Shown here: in pieces, positions 25,566 through 33,433 of the stretch
Layout: every line of letters starts with the position of its first letter
Position numbering within the stretch: position 1 is the stretch's first letter
DNA from: Streptacidiphilus rugosus AM-16
GTDB lineage: Bacteria > Actinomycetota > Actinomycetes > Streptomycetales > Streptomycetaceae
Direction: 5' to 3'
Assembly: GCF_000744655.1 (NCBI RefSeq)
Contig: NZ_JQMJ01000004.1
Coordinates: 4,154,001-4,218,000 of the forward strand
DNA length: 64,000 nt
The notes under the pieces: model-generated
Told to the model about the DNA's origin: nothing
The model's database searches: none
The model's input: only the letters and a program-made list of their open reading frames with translations
Program-made: the position numbers and the translations under genes

Positions 25566-25610
25566 TCCGGTGCTTCACCCGGCGCCGTTGTCGTCGGGTG
25601 AAGCACCGGA
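25566..25610. repeat. 16-bp perfect inverted repeat at the 5' end of the YaaH-like gene
   Basis: TCCGGTGCTTCACCCG (25566-25581), 13-base loop, CGGGTGAAGCACCGGA (25595-25610). Perfect and long enough to be a strong mRNA hairpin or a large operator. Its place just before the start codon would hide the translation start if transcribed. Confidence 0.65.
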
Positions 25611-26001
25611 CGGGCCCGAGTCCGCTGTCGGGCCACAGAGGACGGCCACCGGGGGCGTTGCGGCCCGTCCTGCTTTCACCGTGCGCCGGGGGGTGCACGC
25701 CGAGGAGGAGGCGCGCCGAGCGCATCAAGGTGAAGCGGGCGCCCCGCGCACGGGGTGCGGGACGGTCAAGGCCTCCGCCTGTCGCGGGAATGACGGAGCG
25801 CGGCAGAGCGGGGACAGAAACGGACCCTGCACAGTGCCCCGGTACAGACCGTTCCCCTTCCACCCTGCGCTCACTGATCGCGCCGGGCAACCTGGGCGTT
25901 TGCGGGCTCGGCTCAGCTGGTACCCGGCTCCAGGCGAGCGGGGGCTGACGTTACGCCGCAGGCCTTTCGTCCGCTGGACGTAGCACGGCCCGGGTGGGCG
26001 G
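25611..26001. other. No gene recognised
   Basis: About 390 bases between the YaaH-like gene and the small DUF6131-like gene. Open frames here are Arg/Pro-rich and unlike protein on both strands, and no hairpin or SigB-like promoter was found. Confidence 0.4.
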
Positions 26002-26157
26002 CTACCAGTAGTGCCTTCGTCCGGCGACCTCGCGCCCTACCGCGCCGAGGACCCAGAGGATCAGGCCGATGACGGCCAGGATGATTCCGATGGTCCACAG
26101 GATCGTGATGCCGGTGACGAAGCCGATGACGAGCAGAATGACTCCGAGGATGATCAC
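26002..26157 (-). CDS. DUF6131-like small hydrophobic protein
   Basis: 51 residues with two membrane helices: VIILGVILLVIGFVTGITIL and TIGIILAVIGLILWVLGAVG, then a short basic tail GREVAGRRHYW. This matches the DUF6131 family of small actinobacterial membrane proteins; function unknown. GTG 26157 is chosen because GGGAGG lies 5 bases upstream. A SigB-like promoter (GTTT-N14-GGGAAA) lies at 26196-26219, so it fits the stress group together with the similar gene at 39930. Confidence 0.8.
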   Translation of the reverse strand: MIILGVILLVIGFVTGITILWTIGIILAVIGLILWVLGAVGREVAGRRHYW

Positions 26158-26195
26158 GGTGGCCTCCCTTGGTTAGACGACCTCCGGCTCGCTGC

Positions 26196-26219
26196 TTTCC
26201 CGGATCGCGGCGGGCAAAC
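26196..26219 (-). promoter_or_regulatory. SigB-like promoter, GTTT-N14-GGGAAA
   Basis: Complement of 26216-26219 is GTTT; 14 bases later GGGAAA (complement of 26196-26201). The -10 differs from the GGGTA form at one base but spacing is exact. The leader to GTG 26157 would be about 35 bases. Confidence 0.5.
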
Positions 26220-26263
26220 CCGCACCCGGACCGCGTCGTCGGGGGCCCGGGTGCGCTGATGGT

Positions 26264-26659
26264 TTGCCGCTGACCGCACCGGGCACCCGCGCCTGGTCGC
26301 CCAACCAGATCGAGAACGAGGTCATGTATCCGCGGGTGCGGGAGCTCGTGCCGGATCTGGAGCAGGACATCCTCGAGTCGTTCGAGGAGCATCACGTCGC
26401 GGACGTGCTGTGCATGGAACTCTCCGCGATGGACCCCGACGACGGGCAATTCACCGCCAAGGCCACCGTGCTGATCGAGAACGTCGACCACCACATCGAC
26501 GAGGAGGAGGGCGACTGGTTCCCCAAGGTCCGCGAGGCACTGGGCCGCAAGGAGCTTCAGGAGATCGGCGAGCAACTGCTGGAAGCCAGGAAAACCGCGC
26601 CGCGCAAGCCCGAACAGCCCAGCGCCGTGCGCAAGGCCGCGGATGCCGTTCTCGGCTGA
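26264..26659 (+). pseudogene. Hemerythrin-type protein lacking its N-terminal helix
   Basis: Residues about 15-110 match the later part of a hemerythrin/HHE four-helix domain: NQIENEVMYPRVRELVPDLE, SFEEHHVADVLCMELSAM, ATVLIENVDHHIDEEEGDWF. Iron ligands EEHH and DHHxDEEE are visible. The first helix, which normally carries the DHxxxE ligand and the first 50-60 residues of the family, is absent; MPLTAPGTRAWSP replaces it. A complete iron centre is therefore unlikely. It may be a 5'-truncated gene, or a short form started from a lost promoter. No ribosome site is evident. Confidence 0.6.
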
Positions 26660-26740
26660 GCCGTCCGTGGAATCACCGGTGCGGGGCGGGTGCATCGGGC
26701 GGCTCGCGGCCTGCCGCGCGCGGGCGGACTCCGCGCGCTG

Positions 26741-27592
26741 CTAGAACCTGCGCCAGCGGGCCGACGCGAACGAGAATCCACCGAAGAGCACGAGCCCAGC
26801 CGCCACCAGGACCAGCAGCCAGGGGCCCGCCGGGGTGCTCGCGAAGCTGCGCAGGACGGCGTCCATGCCCTTGGCCTGGTGCGGGTCGAAGGTGACCGCC
26901 GCAGTCAGGACGAAAACGCCTGCACCGAGGAAGACCGCCCCACGCGCCACATTGCCGCCAAGGCCCAGGGCGGTCACGACCTGGCGGGTGCGGCGGCCCA
27001 TGGCCCCCGTCTGCAGTTTCCTGAGGAAGCGCCGCTGGAAGGCCCGCACGGCGATCCCGATGCCCGCGGCCGCCAGCGCCAGCCCGGCGAGGCCCACCAG
27101 GAACCGGCCTCCCGGCATCCTGAGGGCTGACGCCGTCCAGTCCTGCGAGCTGGCGTCGCTGTTCGAGCCGCCTCCGCTGCCCGCGGCGTACACCGCGGTG
27201 CCCCAGCAGACCGAGGCGTAGAAGCACGCGCGCGCCGCGTTGAGCAGTCGGCTTCCGGTCTTCCTGCGGCCGTTCTCACCCAGGACCGCCAGCGAGGCTC
27301 GCCACAGCGTCATGCCGGCGAATCCAACGGCAAGGGCCCAGAGCATGGCCGGCCCGTAGGGCTGCGCGGCGATCTGCCGCAGTGCGCCTTGCCGGTCCGC
27401 CTGGCCGGCGCTCCTGCCGAAGGCGATCGCGAGCGCGAGCACACCCACGAGGATGTAGACGACTCCGCGGGCGACGAACCCGGCCCGGCCCCCGGTCCGC
27501 ATGACGTCCCGTCGGGACGGCTGGGGGAAGGACGACGCTCTGCTGTGCCCGCGTCTGGTCCTGCGACGGCTTCCGGGATACGAGGCTGCCAC
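26741..27592 (-). CDS. DUF1206-family membrane protein
   Basis: 283 residues with six membrane helices in three repeated pairs, as usual for DUF1206: RAGFVARGVVYILVGVLALA, AMLWALAVGFAGMTLWRASL, AARACFYASVCWGTAVYAAG, FLVGLAGLALAAAGIGIAVR, LGGNVARGAVFLGAGVFVLT and PWLLVLVAAGLVLFGGFSFA. Function is unknown. GTG 27592 is selected because GCGGAGG lies 5 bases before it and the first helix begins about 30 residues in. It is divergent from the PAP2/lipid-kinase gene, with SigB-like -10 elements on both strands between them. Confidence 0.85.
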   Translation of the reverse strand: MAASYPGSRRRTRRGHSRASSFPQPSRRDVMRTGGRAGFVARGVVYILVGVLALAIAFGRSAGQADRQGALRQIAAQPYGPAMLWALAVGFAGMTLWRASLAVLGENGRRKTGSRLLNAARACFYASVCWGTAVYAAGSGGGSNSDASSQDWTASALRMPGGRFLVGLAGLALAAAGIGIAVRAFQRRFLRKLQTGAMGRRTRQVVTALGLGGNVARGAVFLGAGVFVLTAAVTFDPHQAKGMDAVLRSFASTPAGPWLLVLVAAGLVLFGGFSFASARWRRF

Positions 27593-27661
27593 GAGTACCT
27601 CCGCATCTGACGGACACGCAGTTCGTGTCCCTGAGTGGGCTCCTGCCCCCATCGACCTGGC

Positions 27662-27667
27662 CTACCC
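27662..27667 (-). promoter_or_regulatory. Possible SigB-type -10 for DUF1206 gene
   Basis: GGGTAGGC on the minus strand, 70 bases before the GTG at 27592. No GNNT stands at 14-16 bases upstream, so this is weaker than the other sites. Confidence 0.35.
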
Positions 27668-27680
27668 GCCGACGTCGACC

Positions 27681-27706
27681 GCGTGCTCCCCACGGTGCGG
27701 GGGTAG
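27681..27706 (+). promoter_or_regulatory. SigB-type promoter, GCGT-N16-GGGTAG
   Basis: GCGT (27681-27684), 16 bases, GGGTAG (27701-27706), then GCG. ATG 27717 begins 10 bases after, predicting a leaderless transcript. Confidence 0.55.
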
Positions 27707-27716
27707 GCGAACCCGC

Positions 27717-29180
27717 ATGGGACCACTGCAGAACCTGGACCTCGGCCGCCGCACCCGCGCCCAGGCAGTGACGCGCCCGAACGTGCCGGGCCGCGCCTGG
27801 CCCGGGTCGGGTCGCGCCGCCCGGCACGGGCTACTGTGGGTCGGGGCCGCCGGAGCGATGGGGCTGTCCCGGAACCGGGGCGCCCGCAGAGCAGCCCTGC
27901 GCGGCCTGGGCTCCTCGGCCCTGGCGTCCGGCGCCGCCCGCATCCTCGGGCGACAGGTCGTCAGACATCAGAGCCCGCAGACCCACTGGCCTCCGGACGG
28001 AACGGTGCCCCGGGCCACCGTCAGCATGCCCGTGTTCTCGGGTCATGGGGCCTCCGCCGCCGCCTTCGCGACCGCGGTCACGCTCGAGGCGCCCTGGCTG
28101 GGCGCGGCCGTGATCCTGCTGACCGCGGCGAACGCCGTGGCCCGCGTCCGAACCGGCTCCCAGTTACCAGGGGACGCGGTGCTCGGAGCGGCCCTCGGCG
28201 CGGGTACGGCAGCCGCCACACTTCGCTGGTGGCCGCTTCGCGACGACGGACCCGCGGATGCGGGACGCCCCCGCGTTCCGGTGCCCGCCCTGGACGGAGG
28301 ACACCGATTGGTGATCGTGGTCAACCTGTCCTCAGGAAGCGCGGACACCGCCCAGGAAGAGCTTCGAACGGCCCTGCCCGAAGCGGAACTGATGGTCCGT
28401 GAACCCGGTCAGGACCTCCAGGCCTTACTGGCGCGCGCCGTGTCCAGAGCGCGTGAGCTGAACGGCGCACTGGGGGTGGCCGGCGGCGACGGCACCGTCA
28501 ACGCGGCGGCGAAGGCGGCGGCCGAGCACGGCCTGCCGCTTGCTGTCTTCCCGGCCGGCACGCTCAACCACTTCGCCGCGGACATCGGGTTGTTCACCAT
28601 TGCGGACACCGCTGCCGCGGTACGGAACGGACACGGCGGCTCTGTTGACCTGGGCCGGGTCGCGAGAACAGGCGGGAAGAACGAGAACACCGGGTACTTC
28701 CTCAACACCTTCAGCATCGGGATCTACCCCGAGCTCGTCCGGACCCGCGAATCCCTGGAGCGCGGGCTCGGCAAATGGCCGGCCCTCGCCCTCGGCCTGG
28801 TCCGGGTGCTGGCCGAGGCGGACCCGGTCGAAGTGGAGCTGGACGGCCGACGCCGCAGGCTCTGGCTGCTGTTCGCCGGCAACGGCCGCTACGACCCACC
28901 CGGCTTCGCCCCCTCCTTCCGGCGCAGCCTCGACGACGGCAGCTTGGACGTCCGACTGGTCGACGGCAGCCATCCTTTCGCAAGGACCCGCCTGCTGGCC
29001 GCCTTCCTGACCGGGACCCTCGCCCGTTCCCGGGTCTACCAGGAGACGTCCGTCCGCAGCCTGCGCATCGACGGCTTGCGGGACACGGACTCCTACGCCT
29101 GCGACGGCGAAGTGGACCGGGCGGCCGAGAGCCTGCTCCTGGACAAGGCCCCGCATGCACTGACCGTCTACACGCCGTGA
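27717..29180 (+). CDS. Fusion of degenerate PAP2 domain and diacylglycerol/lipid kinase domain
   Basis: 487 residues. The C-terminal part (about 190-480) is a DAGK catalytic domain: LVIVVNLSSGSAD, the nucleotide loop GVAGGDGTVNAAAKAAAEHG, PAGTLNHFAADIGL and a final DGEVDRAAES. It should phosphorylate a lipid such as diacylglycerol or phosphatidylinositol. The N-terminal part (about 35-170) is a PAP2 phosphatase domain by layout, but motif PSGH reads FSGH and the SRxxxxxHxxxD motif reads ARVRTGSQLPGD, so the catalytic His is Gln and the first Arg/Pro motif is not clear. The phosphatase is probably inactive. Start codon set by the promoter at 27681. Confidence 0.8.
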   Translation: MGPLQNLDLGRRTRAQAVTRPNVPGRAWPGSGRAARHGLLWVGAAGAMGLSRNRGARRAALRGLGSSALASGAARILGRQVVRHQSPQTHWPPDGTVPRATVSMPVFSGHGASAAAFATAVTLEAPWLGAAVILLTAANAVARVRTGSQLPGDAVLGAALGAGTAAATLRWWPLRDDGPADAGRPRVPVPALDGGHRLVIVVNLSSGSADTAQEELRTALPEAELMVREPGQDLQALLARAVSRARELNGALGVAGGDGTVNAAAKAAAEHGLPLAVFPAGTLNHFAADIGLFTIADTAAAVRNGHGGSVDLGRVARTGGKNENTGYFLNTFSIGIYPELVRTRESLERGLGKWPALALGLVRVLAEADPVEVELDGRRRRLWLLFAGNGRYDPPGFAPSFRRSLDDGSLDVRLVDGSHPFARTRLLAAFLTGTLARSRVYQETSVRSLRIDGLRDTDSYACDGEVDRAAESLLLDKAPHALTVYTP

Positions 29181-29347
29181 GCGTTCGCCGTCCGCCACTG
29201 GCGTCAGGTCGGCTCGCCATCGCGTCACCCACCCGCCCGGGGCACGACGCACGGGCCGAGGATTCCGGCGGAGGTGCATGCCATCCGCTCGGGCGGGCAG
29301 GCGCGTCCGGTACCCGAAACGCCGGCAGCAGCAAGCGAGGATCCGCG

Positions 29348-29668
29348 ATGAGCAAGGTCCAGGAGTCGATCGACGTGGACGTGCCGATCGGGACCGCGTA
29401 CAACCAGTGGACGCAGTTCGAGGACTTCCCGAAGTTCATGGACGGCGTCGAGGAGATCACGCAGATCGGCATGGTGTCCTTCCACCCGATCGACGCGACC
29501 CACACCCGCGTCATGCTGGCCATGGACTTCCAGCCCGAAGGCATCACGGAGAAGGCCGCCGACATGACGGGCATGCTGGACCGGCAGGTGAAGGGCGATC
29601 TCAAACGGTTCAAGCACTTCATCGAGGAACGCGGCATCGAGACGGGCGGATACCGCGGCCGCCTGTGA
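29348..29668 (+). CDS. SRPBCC-family protein with internal deletion
   Basis: 106 residues. The N-terminus MSKVQESIDVDVPIGTAYNQ, WTQFEDFPKFMDGVEEITQ and the C-terminus VSFHPIDATHTRVMLAMDFQ, VKGDLKRFKHFIEERGIETG match the cyclase/SRPBCC proteins common in Streptomyces (about 150 residues). The middle part of the family, roughly 45 residues of beta-strands between VEEI and the FHPID segment, is absent in frame. The ligand cavity would be incomplete, so activity is doubtful. AGCGAGGA before ATG 29348 can serve as ribosome site. A strong hairpin follows the stop. Confidence 0.65.
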   Translation: MSKVQESIDVDVPIGTAYNQWTQFEDFPKFMDGVEEITQIGMVSFHPIDATHTRVMLAMDFQPEGITEKAADMTGMLDRQVKGDLKRFKHFIEERGIETGGYRGRL

Positions 29669-29689
29669 CACCGCTCCGGCCCAGTGACA

Positions 29690-29721
29690 CGCCCGCCCCG
29701 TGCCCCCGCACGGGGCGGGCG
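29690..29721. terminator. Strong hairpin after SRPBCC gene
   Basis: CGCCCGCCCCGTG and CACGGGGCGGGCG form a 13-bp perfect stem with loop CCCCCG; flanking GTGAC/GTCAC extends it with one mismatch. Confidence 0.75.
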
Positions 29722-30085
29722 CGTCACTGCCGCCTCCGACGAAGCACTGGACCTACACCATGATCAAAAGGCTCGCACCGCAGATCCGCACCGCGCTGTG
29801 ACGCCGCCCCCCACGTCACGGTGCGCGGCTGGGGCCACCGGTCGGTGTCCACGTACGCGGACGTCCCAAGGTGGGACAAGAGAATCATTCACCTTTCGAT
29901 GCGCCCCAGACCCGAGGAGTGCACGCCGGGCGGCGGGATACACGCCGGTCCTGGACGTGCTGACGTGGGTGGGCGATACGGCGGACCGCACGGTGGTACT
30001 GCGCTCGCCGCCGCGCTCCGCATCGCACAGCCAGAACTCCGAGCCGACCGAACGCCGGCCGCACCTCATCAAAGCTGGAGTGATC
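29722..30085. other. Intergenic stretch with a short dyad
   Basis: No gene recognised. GTCCCA-AGG-TGGGAC (29863-29877) is a perfect 6-bp-arm dyad, followed by a less GC-rich patch (AGAGAATCATTCACCTTTCG) that could hold the promoter for the gene at 30086. Confidence 0.4.
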
Positions 30086-30535
30086 ATGAGTGATCGTCAG
30101 GGCCGGTCAGAAAGTCCGGCACCTCGGCACCGACGCCCGCAGCATGTCAGCGACGAGGAAGTGAGCGCCCTCGGCAAGCTCTCCGAGGCCCTGGAGACCA
30201 CGATCCGGGCCCGCGGGCATCTCTACTCCTTCCACCAGCTCACCGGCCACGCCGACCTGCTTCTGGACGAAGCAGTCACGGCCTTGCGCGCATGCGGTCA
30301 CGCGCCGTTGGCCTCACTGGTCGAGCAGGAGGCCATCGGCCGGAACGTGATCGAGGGACGGTGGACCTTTCAGATCGTGGAGGAGTACGACGAGGCCTAC
30401 TACGCCCCGTTCGTCGAGGTGGAGCGGGCCGTCCGGCAGCAGCTCGCCCAGGGACGCCCCCACCTGTTCGAGGCGGAGATGAAAGAGCGCCGACGGACCC
30501 GTTCGCATCCCGGCCACACGGCCAGGCCTTCCTGA
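30086..30535 (+). CDS. Hypothetical helical protein
   Basis: 149 residues, soluble. A polar N-terminus of about 25 residues is followed by helices: EEVSALGKLSEALETTIRAR, GHLYSFHQLTGHADLLLDEA, HAPLASLVEQEAIGRNVIEG and RWTFQIVEEYDEAYYAPFVE. Several His/Glu/Asp/Tyr residues suggest possible metal binding, but no family is recognised. ATG 30086 is chosen for GGAG 6 bases upstream. It sits among stress-type genes. Confidence 0.65.
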   Translation: MSDRQGRSESPAPRHRRPQHVSDEEVSALGKLSEALETTIRARGHLYSFHQLTGHADLLLDEAVTALRACGHAPLASLVEQEAIGRNVIEGRWTFQIVEEYDEAYYAPFVEVERAVRQQLAQGRPHLFEAEMKERRRTRSHPGHTARPS

Positions 30536-30643
30536 GCTTCGGGAATCGCTGCTGTATCGGTGTGTCGTATCGGTGTGTCAGAGCCTGGGGCGCAGGGGTG
30601 CGAAGGTGGGCTGCACGCCCTGCCGGGGCGATGACGGACGTGC

Positions 30644-31012
30644 TCAGCCGAGTCGCAGGCGCAGTTCCACCTCGTGTTCACCGGGGACGGTCCCGCGGTC
30701 CTTGACCTCGAAGGTCGAGGCGAGGAGCCCGCGGACGTGGCGTACTCCGTCGGCCGGACCGATCAGGTCCACGTCGACCTGGCCTGACAGGGCCGCGGGC
30801 CGCAACGCGGAGGGCCAGTCCCCCGGGCGGTCCTTGATCAGGAACGACCGGACGTGCCCCGGCGCGGCCGCGGGTCCGGGGGCCGGGACGTCGGCGGGGA
30901 AGCACTCCCGCAGCACGTCGGCGACCGCGTCGGCGTCGTGCGGCAGGCAGGGGTCGAGCTGTACGTGGATTTCGCGGTCGACGCCCAGCTCGGTGGAATC
31001 AGTCATGGGCAT
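30644..31012 (-). CDS. Hypothetical protein under SigB-type promoter
   Basis: 122 residues, soluble: MPMTDSTELGVDREIHVQLD, PHDADAVADVLRECFPADVP, VRSFLIKDRPGDWPSALRPA, and a C-terminus GEHEVELRLRLG. The alternation suggests a small alpha/beta ferredoxin-like fold, but I cannot name it. ATG 31012 has GGAGG 5 bases upstream. The promoter at 31072-31096 is one of the best SigB matches in the window. Confidence 0.65.
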   Translation of the reverse strand: MPMTDSTELGVDREIHVQLDPCLPHDADAVADVLRECFPADVPAPGPAAAPGHVRSFLIKDRPGDWPSALRPAALSGQVDVDLIGPADGVRHVRGLLASTFEVKDRGTVPGEHEVELRLRLG

Positions 31013-31071
31013 GGCGGCCTCCTGGTGTTCGGCGAGCGCGCGTGCGCGTGCCCCGTGGCCACAGCGGGCGG

Positions 31072-31096
31072 ATACCCGCGGTGCGGGACGTCAAAC
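31072..31096 (-). promoter_or_regulatory. SigB-type promoter, GTTT-N15-GGGTAT
   Basis: Complement of 31093-31096 is GTTT; 15 bases later GGGTAT (complement of 31072-31077), followed by CCGCC. Leader of about 55 bases to ATG 31012. Confidence 0.7.
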
Positions 31097-31192
31097 GATC
31101 CGAGGTGCGCCGGTCCGGCGTCGCCGGAAGACTGGGAGGCGAGACCGTCGACCTCACCTGTCGTGGGTAAGGGTGGGTACCGGGATGACGCG

Positions 31193-32452
31193 ATGACGCA
31201 GTGGGACGGCCCGAGCCGGCGCATGCTGGAGGCCCTGCTGTCGGCCAGCCATCTGATGCCGCTGGAGGCCCTGCCGGACGTTCTGGCGCAGTGCGCCACG
31301 CCCGCCGGCTTCCCGACCGTCCGCGTCTACCTGGCCGATCTGGAGCTGCGGCACCTGCGGCTGCTCACCGGCAAGGGGCCCGACGCCGGTCAGGACCCCG
31401 GCGGGGAGCCGGCGGAGTTGCGGATCGACGGCACCCTCGCCGGACGCGCCTACCAGACCGGGGAGGTGCTCGCGGCGGCCAGGGAGGCCGAGGACGGCGA
31501 GCAGCGCTGGTGGGTGCCGATGCTCAACGGGACCGAGCGCCTGGGCGTGCTCCAGGTCAACACGTCCAGGGACGACGAAGCCCTGCGCGAGGACGCCGAG
31601 GCCCTGGCCGCGCTGACCGCCCTGGTGGTCGCGAGCAAGCGCGACCGGAGCGATTCCTACGCCAGGCTCACCCGCACCGAGCCCATGGCGGTCGCCGCGG
31701 AGATGCAGTGGCAGTTGATGCCGCCCCGCACCTACGCCGACGGGCGGGTGGTGATCGCGGCGGCGCTGGAGCCCGCGTACGAGGTGAGCGGCGACGCGTA
31801 CGACTACGCCACCGCGGGCACGCACGTGCACCTGTCGATCTTCGACGCGATGGGCCACGACACGGCCGCGGGCCTGACCGCGAACCTGGCCATGGCCACC
31901 TGCCGCGCCTCCCGGCGCCGGGGCGTCGACCTGGCCGGGACGAGCGAGCGGATCGAGGCGGACCTGATCGAGCAGTTCCACCGCGCACGCTACGCCACCG
32001 GCATCCTCGCCGACCTGGACACCGCCACCGGAAGGCTCTCCTTCGTCAACCGCGGCCACCACCTGCCCCTGATCATCCGGGCGGGCCGCTGGACGGCCTC
32101 GCTGCGCTGCGATCCCGCGCATCCGATGGGCACCGGCCTCGGCCTTCCCGTCACGGTCTGCCACGAGCAGCTGGAACCGGGCGACCGCGTGGTCATGTAC
32201 ACCGACGGGATCACCGAGGCGCGACGCGCGGGCGGCCCCGAGTTCGGGCTGGCCCGCTTCGTGGAACTGCTCATCCGCTACCACGCCGACGGCCTGCCCG
32301 TGCCCGAGACCCTGCGCCGCATCGTGCACGCGGTGCTGGACCACCACCGGGGCGAGCTCCAGGACGACGCCACCATCCTGTTCTGCGAGTGGCTCGGCAC
32401 GGACCCTCGCCCCGGGGCCGATGCCTCGGATCTGACCGGTCTGCCCACGTAG
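31193..32452 (+). CDS. GAF-PP2C (RsbU/SpoIIE-type) serine phosphatase
   Basis: 419 residues. A GAF-like sensor domain (about 12-155; VLAQCATPAGFPTVRVYLAD, WWVPMLNGTERLGVLQVNTS) is followed by a SpoIIE/PP2C domain (about 175-405) with AAEMQWQLMPPR, the metal-site motif SGDAYDYATAG, FDAMGHDTAAGLTA, YTDGITEARR and ELQDDATILF. It should dephosphorylate STAS antagonists and so activate SigB-type sigma factors. It converges on the sigma factor gene, with 8 bases between stops. Four STAS proteins and an RsbW-like kinase in the window are likely partners. Confidence 0.93.
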   Translation: MTQWDGPSRRMLEALLSASHLMPLEALPDVLAQCATPAGFPTVRVYLADLELRHLRLLTGKGPDAGQDPGGEPAELRIDGTLAGRAYQTGEVLAAAREAEDGEQRWWVPMLNGTERLGVLQVNTSRDDEALREDAEALAALTALVVASKRDRSDSYARLTRTEPMAVAAEMQWQLMPPRTYADGRVVIAAALEPAYEVSGDAYDYATAGTHVHLSIFDAMGHDTAAGLTANLAMATCRASRRRGVDLAGTSERIEADLIEQFHRARYATGILADLDTATGRLSFVNRGHHLPLIIRAGRWTASLRCDPAHPMGTGLGLPVTVCHEQLEPGDRVVMYTDGITEARRAGGPEFGLARFVELLIRYHADGLPVPETLRRIVHAVLDHHRGELQDDATILFCEWLGTDPRPGADASDLTGLPT

Positions 32453-32460
32453 GGTCACAG

Positions 32461-33348
32461 TCACCCGTCCTGGAGCCGGCCCCTGAGGTCGGCGAGGATG
32501 CGGGTGAGGTGGCGGGAGACGTGCATCTGGGAGCAGCCGATCCGCTGCCCGATCTCCGCCTGGGTGAGCTCGTCGACGAAGCGGAGCTTCAGGATGACGC
32601 GGTCGCTCTCCGGCAGGGTCGGCAGGATCTGCTCGAGCGCGCTGAGGTCGGCGACCAGTTCCAGATCCTTGTCGGGGGCGCCGAGGCGGCGCTGCAGCGG
32701 GCTGTCGTCGTCGTCCTCGCTGTCGGCGATCGGGGAGAGCGTGCCGGCGGTGTAGGCGTCGGCGGCCATCCTGCCCTCGATGATCTCGCCCTCGGTCAGT
32801 CCGAGACGTTCGGCCAGCTCGGCGGTGGTGGGTTCGCGGCCCAGTTCCTGTTCGAGCGCGTCACCGGTCTTGGCCAGCTCCAGGCGGAGTTCCTGCAGGC
32901 GGCGGGGGACGTGCACGGACCAGCTGGTGTCACGGAAGAACCGTTTCATCTCCCCCGTGATGGTCGGGAGCGCGTAGGTGACGAACTCCACCCCGCGGCC
33001 GGGGTCGAACCCGTTGACCGCCTTGATCAGCCCGACCACGCCGACCTGGAGCAGGTCCTCCAGCGACTCCTGGCGGTGCCCGAAGCGCAGCGCGGCGCTC
33101 CGCACGAGGCTCATGTTGAGCTCGACCAAGGTGTTGCGGACGTAGGAGTAGACGGCGCTGCCCTCCTCCACCTCGGCGAGGCGGGCGAGCAGGACGTCGG
33201 TCAGGGCGCGCAGTTCGAGGACGTCCAGGGTGACCGGGTCGCAGGCGATCATGGGGAGATCGGCCTCCGACCCGCCGGAGACGGGTGTGGCGGGATGCTC
33301 GGGTTGGCACTGCGTCGGGTGCAAGGCTCCGACAGGCACGGTGTCCAT
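32461..33348 (-). CDS. SigB/SigF/SigG-family RNA polymerase sigma factor
   Basis: 295 residues. Region 2 (about 75-150): VRNTLVELNMSLVRSAALRF, EDLLQVGVVGLIKAVNGFDP and GVEFVTYALPTITGEMKRFF. Region 3 about 155-210 (TTAELAERLGLTEGEIIEGR). Region 4 about 235-290: LPESDRVILKLRFVDELTQA and IGQRIGCSQMHVSRHLTRIL. These features place it in the stress/sporulation group of SigB-like factors that read GNNT-N14-16-GGGTA promoters. A matching promoter lies upstream (33391-33415), suggesting autoregulation. ATG 33348 follows AGAAGGG closely. Confidence 0.95.
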   Translation of the reverse strand: MDTVPVGALHPTQCQPEHPATPVSGGSEADLPMIACDPVTLDVLELRALTDVLLARLAEVEEGSAVYSYVRNTLVELNMSLVRSAALRFGHRQESLEDLLQVGVVGLIKAVNGFDPGRGVEFVTYALPTITGEMKRFFRDTSWSVHVPRRLQELRLELAKTGDALEQELGREPTTAELAERLGLTEGEIIEGRMAADAYTAGTLSPIADSEDDDDSPLQRRLGAPDKDLELVADLSALEQILPTLPESDRVILKLRFVDELTQAEIGQRIGCSQMHVSRHLTRILADLRGRLQDG

Positions 33349-33390
33349 CCCTTCTAGAATCAGGATTTTCCGGACAAACACCGTCGGCGT

Positions 33391-33415
33391 CTACCCCACA
33401 CCCCCGGGAACATGC
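33391..33415 (-). promoter_or_regulatory. SigB-type promoter of the sigma factor gene, GCAT-N15-GGGTAG
   Basis: Complement of 33412-33415 is GCAT; 15 bases later GGGTAG (complement of 33391-33396), followed by ACGCC. It points at the sigma gene at 32461-33348. Confidence 0.6.
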
Positions 33416-33433
33416 ACACCACCCCGAAACGGC

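Noticed and set aside
31165..31180. GGGTAA and GGGTAC just before the RsbU-type gene
   Set aside because: Neither has a GNNT at the right distance, so they were not called as promoters.
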